A DNA stretch of 6,309 nt from Candidatus Nomurabacteria bacterium (GTDB taxonomy: Bacteria > Patescibacteriota > Minisyncoccia > Phycocordibacterales > UBA9973). A program made the translations under genes and the position numbers. Below are positions 4,959 to 6,309 of the stretch, piece by piece (the stretch's first letter is position 1; each line of letters starts with the position of its first letter). The notes under the pieces are model-generated. The model made no database searches, was not told the origin of the DNA, and was given only the letters and a program-made list of their open reading frames with translations. The stretch lies in assembly GCA_021413565.1 (NCBI GenBank), contig JAIOQC010000043.1, positions 1 through 6,309 on the forward strand, read 5' to 3'.

Positions 4959-5971
4959 GCACCCTAAATACAAATGATAATGAAGACATAGATGTATCTC
5001 TTACTAAAGAAGAGGGTCATTTAGACCATACACTGCGTCCTAGTATGTGGGAAGACTATATTGGCCAAGAAAATATCAAGGCTAATTTGAAAATCCTATT
5101 AACTGCAGCACAAGAACGCAATCATCCAGCTGAACACATCATCTTTTATGGTCCACCTGGGCTTGGCAAGACAACACTTGCTCATCTTATTGCAAAAGAA
5201 ACAGGCCGACAAATAAAAATCACCTCAGGACCAGCAATTGAAAAAGTTGGAGACCTAGCATCAATACTCACAAATCTCTCATCTGGCGATATTGTATTCA
5301 TTGACGAGATTCATCGACTAAATAAAATGGTTGAAGAAGTCCTCTACCCTGCGATGGAAAGTGGTGTGCTTGATATTATTATCGGCAAAGGACCATCTGC
5401 TCGCACTATTCAATTGGAACTACCAGCGTTTACACTAATTGCAGCGACCACTCGTATCGCACTATTATCTGCACCACTTCGTTCTAGATTTTCTGGTGGA
5501 GTTTTTCGTTTAGAATTTTATACACATGAAGAAATCAAAAAGATTCTAGCTCGTTCAGCAAAAATCCTCGGTGTTGTATTAGATGATGGAGCACTCGATG
5601 AAATTGCATCTCGAGCAAGATTCACACCACGAACTGCAAACTACTTCCTGAAGCGTTGTCGTGATTATGCTCAAGTACACAAAACACCAGTCTCTAAAGA
5701 GTCCGTTAAGAAAGCTTTAGCACTCCTTGAAATTGACGAAATTGGCTTGTCTTCATCAGACAGACGAGTTCTTGAAATCATTATTACTAAATTCAATGGT
5801 GGTCCAGTAGGACTCAAGACAATCGCAGCAGCGACTTCAGATGAAGAAGCAACTATTGAAGAAGTCATTGAGCCGTATCTAATACAACTCGGTTTGCTTG
5901 AGAGAACTGCACGAGGACGAACTGTCACAGAAAAAGGATATCAACATTTGGGGTTTGAATACGATAAATAA
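4952..5971 (+). CDS. ruvB: Holliday junction branch-migration ATPase RuvB
   Basis: 339 aa, normal RuvB length. RuvB is the hexameric AAA+ motor that, with RuvA, drives branch migration of Holliday junctions in recombinational repair. After a variable acidic N-terminus (1-26) comes TLRPSMWEDYIGQ (27-39). Walker A is GPPGLGKTT (67-75, Lys73), Walker B is FIDEIHRL (116-123, Asp118 and Glu119), sensor 1 is ATTR (165-168), the arginine finger is in PLRSRF (175-180), and sensor 2 Arg227 is in FTPRTAN. The C-terminal winged helix includes FNGGPVGL and EPYLIQLGLLERTARGR, which matches Escherichia coli RuvB closely from memory. Around 181-190 (SGGVFRLEFY) it appears one residue longer than the E. coli form. 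The ATG at 4952 is the only reasonable start; no Shine-Dalgarno precedes it. It is followed at 1 nt by ruvC, so the two are probably translationally coupled. ruvA is not adjacent here. Confidence 0.97.
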   Translation: MSSTLNTNDNEDIDVSLTKEEGHLDHTLRPSMWEDYIGQENIKANLKILLTAAQERNHPAEHIIFYGPPGLGKTTLAHLIAKETGRQIKITSGPAIEKVGDLASILTNLSSGDIVFIDEIHRLNKMVEEVLYPAMESGVLDIIIGKGPSARTIQLELPAFTLIAATTRIALLSAPLRSRFSGGVFRLEFYTHEEIKKILARSAKILGVVLDDGALDEIASRARFTPRTANYFLKRCRDYAQVHKTPVSKESVKKALALLEIDEIGLSSSDRRVLEIIITKFNGGPVGLKTIAAATSDEEATIEEVIEPYLIQLGLLERTARGRTVTEKGYQHLGFEYDK

Positions 5972-5972
5972 T

Positions 5973-6309
5973 ATGAATCAAAAAAGAAAATCAACAATTA
6001 TTCTGGGTATCGATCCAGGCTTTGAACGCATCGGTATTGCTGTAATAGAAAGAAAACCTCAAGAAAAAGACAATCTATTGTATTCAGCATGTTTTAAAAC
6101 AAAAGCGAGTTTCCCTTTTCATGAACGCCTAGCACAAATAGGTCATGAAATGGACAAAATGATACAAGAATATAAACCCAATGCGCTTGCCATTGAGAAA
6201 CTTTATTTCACAACCAATGCTAAAACAGTTATGGGCGTAGCAGAAGCTCGTGGAGTAATTGTGTACAACGCATCAATCAATGATTTAGATGTTTTTGAAT
6301 ACACTCCCC
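5973..6309 (+). CDS. ruvC: Holliday junction resolvase RuvC, N-terminal part
   Basis: Partial: 112 codons seen, open to the right edge; a full RuvC is about 155-175 aa. RuvC is a dimeric, metal-dependent endonuclease with an RNase H fold that cuts Holliday junctions held by RuvAB. ILGIDPGFERIGIAVIE carries the first catalytic Asp (Asp14), and ALAIEKLYFTTNAKTVMGVAEARGV carries the Glu (Glu75) and the conserved helix. The C-terminal catalytic acidic pair lies beyond the window. INDLDVFEYTP matches the family segment before the DNA-binding loop. The ATG is 1 nt after the ruvB TAA, with no Shine-Dalgarno of its own, so translation probably depends on ribosomes finishing ruvB. Confidence 0.95.
   Translation, partial: MNQKRKSTIILGIDPGFERIGIAVIERKPQEKDNLLYSACFKTKASFPFHERLAQIGHEMDKMIQEYKPNALAIEKLYFTTNAKTVMGVAEARGVIVYNASINDLDVFEYTP

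Overview
The window looks like AT-rich bacterial DNA from a small-genome lineage, most likely Patescibacteria (Candidate Phyla Radiation). The evidence is a PilB/GspE-type ATPase with a divergent N-terminus, a RuvB of the 'LRSRFSGG' form directly followed by RuvC, a secreted protein built from 'SSTLSW...TTTYTLTA' beta-repeats, and start codons without convincing Shine-Dalgarno sites. UGA is not used as a sense codon in any gene read here. The assignment rests on recollection of family style, not on a search, and an AT-rich Bacteroidota-like genome is the main alternative. Two genes run off the window, one at each end.

Left half (1-2827, all minus strand): three exported or membrane-anchored proteins. 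In transcription order these are a 170-aa putative lipoprotein (2315-2827), a 257-aa protein with signal peptide, late transmembrane helix and Pro/Gly tail (1273-2046), and a large repeat protein (start 1144, running off the left edge). The first two have their own sigma70-like promoters and intrinsic terminators. Each also carries, between promoter and start codon, a hairpin of the same architecture: a 20-bp stem, a 2x2 internal loop, and a 4-bp nCUC/GGGn apical stem.

Middle (2984-4684, plus strand): a 566-aa type IV pilus/type II secretion assembly ATPase (PilB/GspE family) with all expected motifs, divergent from the lipoprotein gene and closed by a strong bidirectional terminator (4686-4717).

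Right (4720-6309): a 267-bp gap that codes for no protein but is not empty. It holds a probable structured non-coding RNA on the minus strand (about 4923 to 4725), with a near-consensus promoter (TTGACA, 17 bp, TATACT with extended TGC), a 20-bp closing helix and a terminal U tract. Every wobble pair in its helices is G-U on the minus strand and would be an A-C mismatch on the plus strand. Its promoter overlaps the ruvB start codon. Then come ruvB (4952-5971) and, 1 nt later, ruvC (5973 to beyond the edge), for Holliday-junction branch migration and resolution; ruvA is not in the window.

The surface proteins and the pilus ATPase may share a cell-envelope theme, but only proximity supports this. 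The two points most worth attention are the shared 5'-UTR hairpin and the unassigned RNA beside ruvB.
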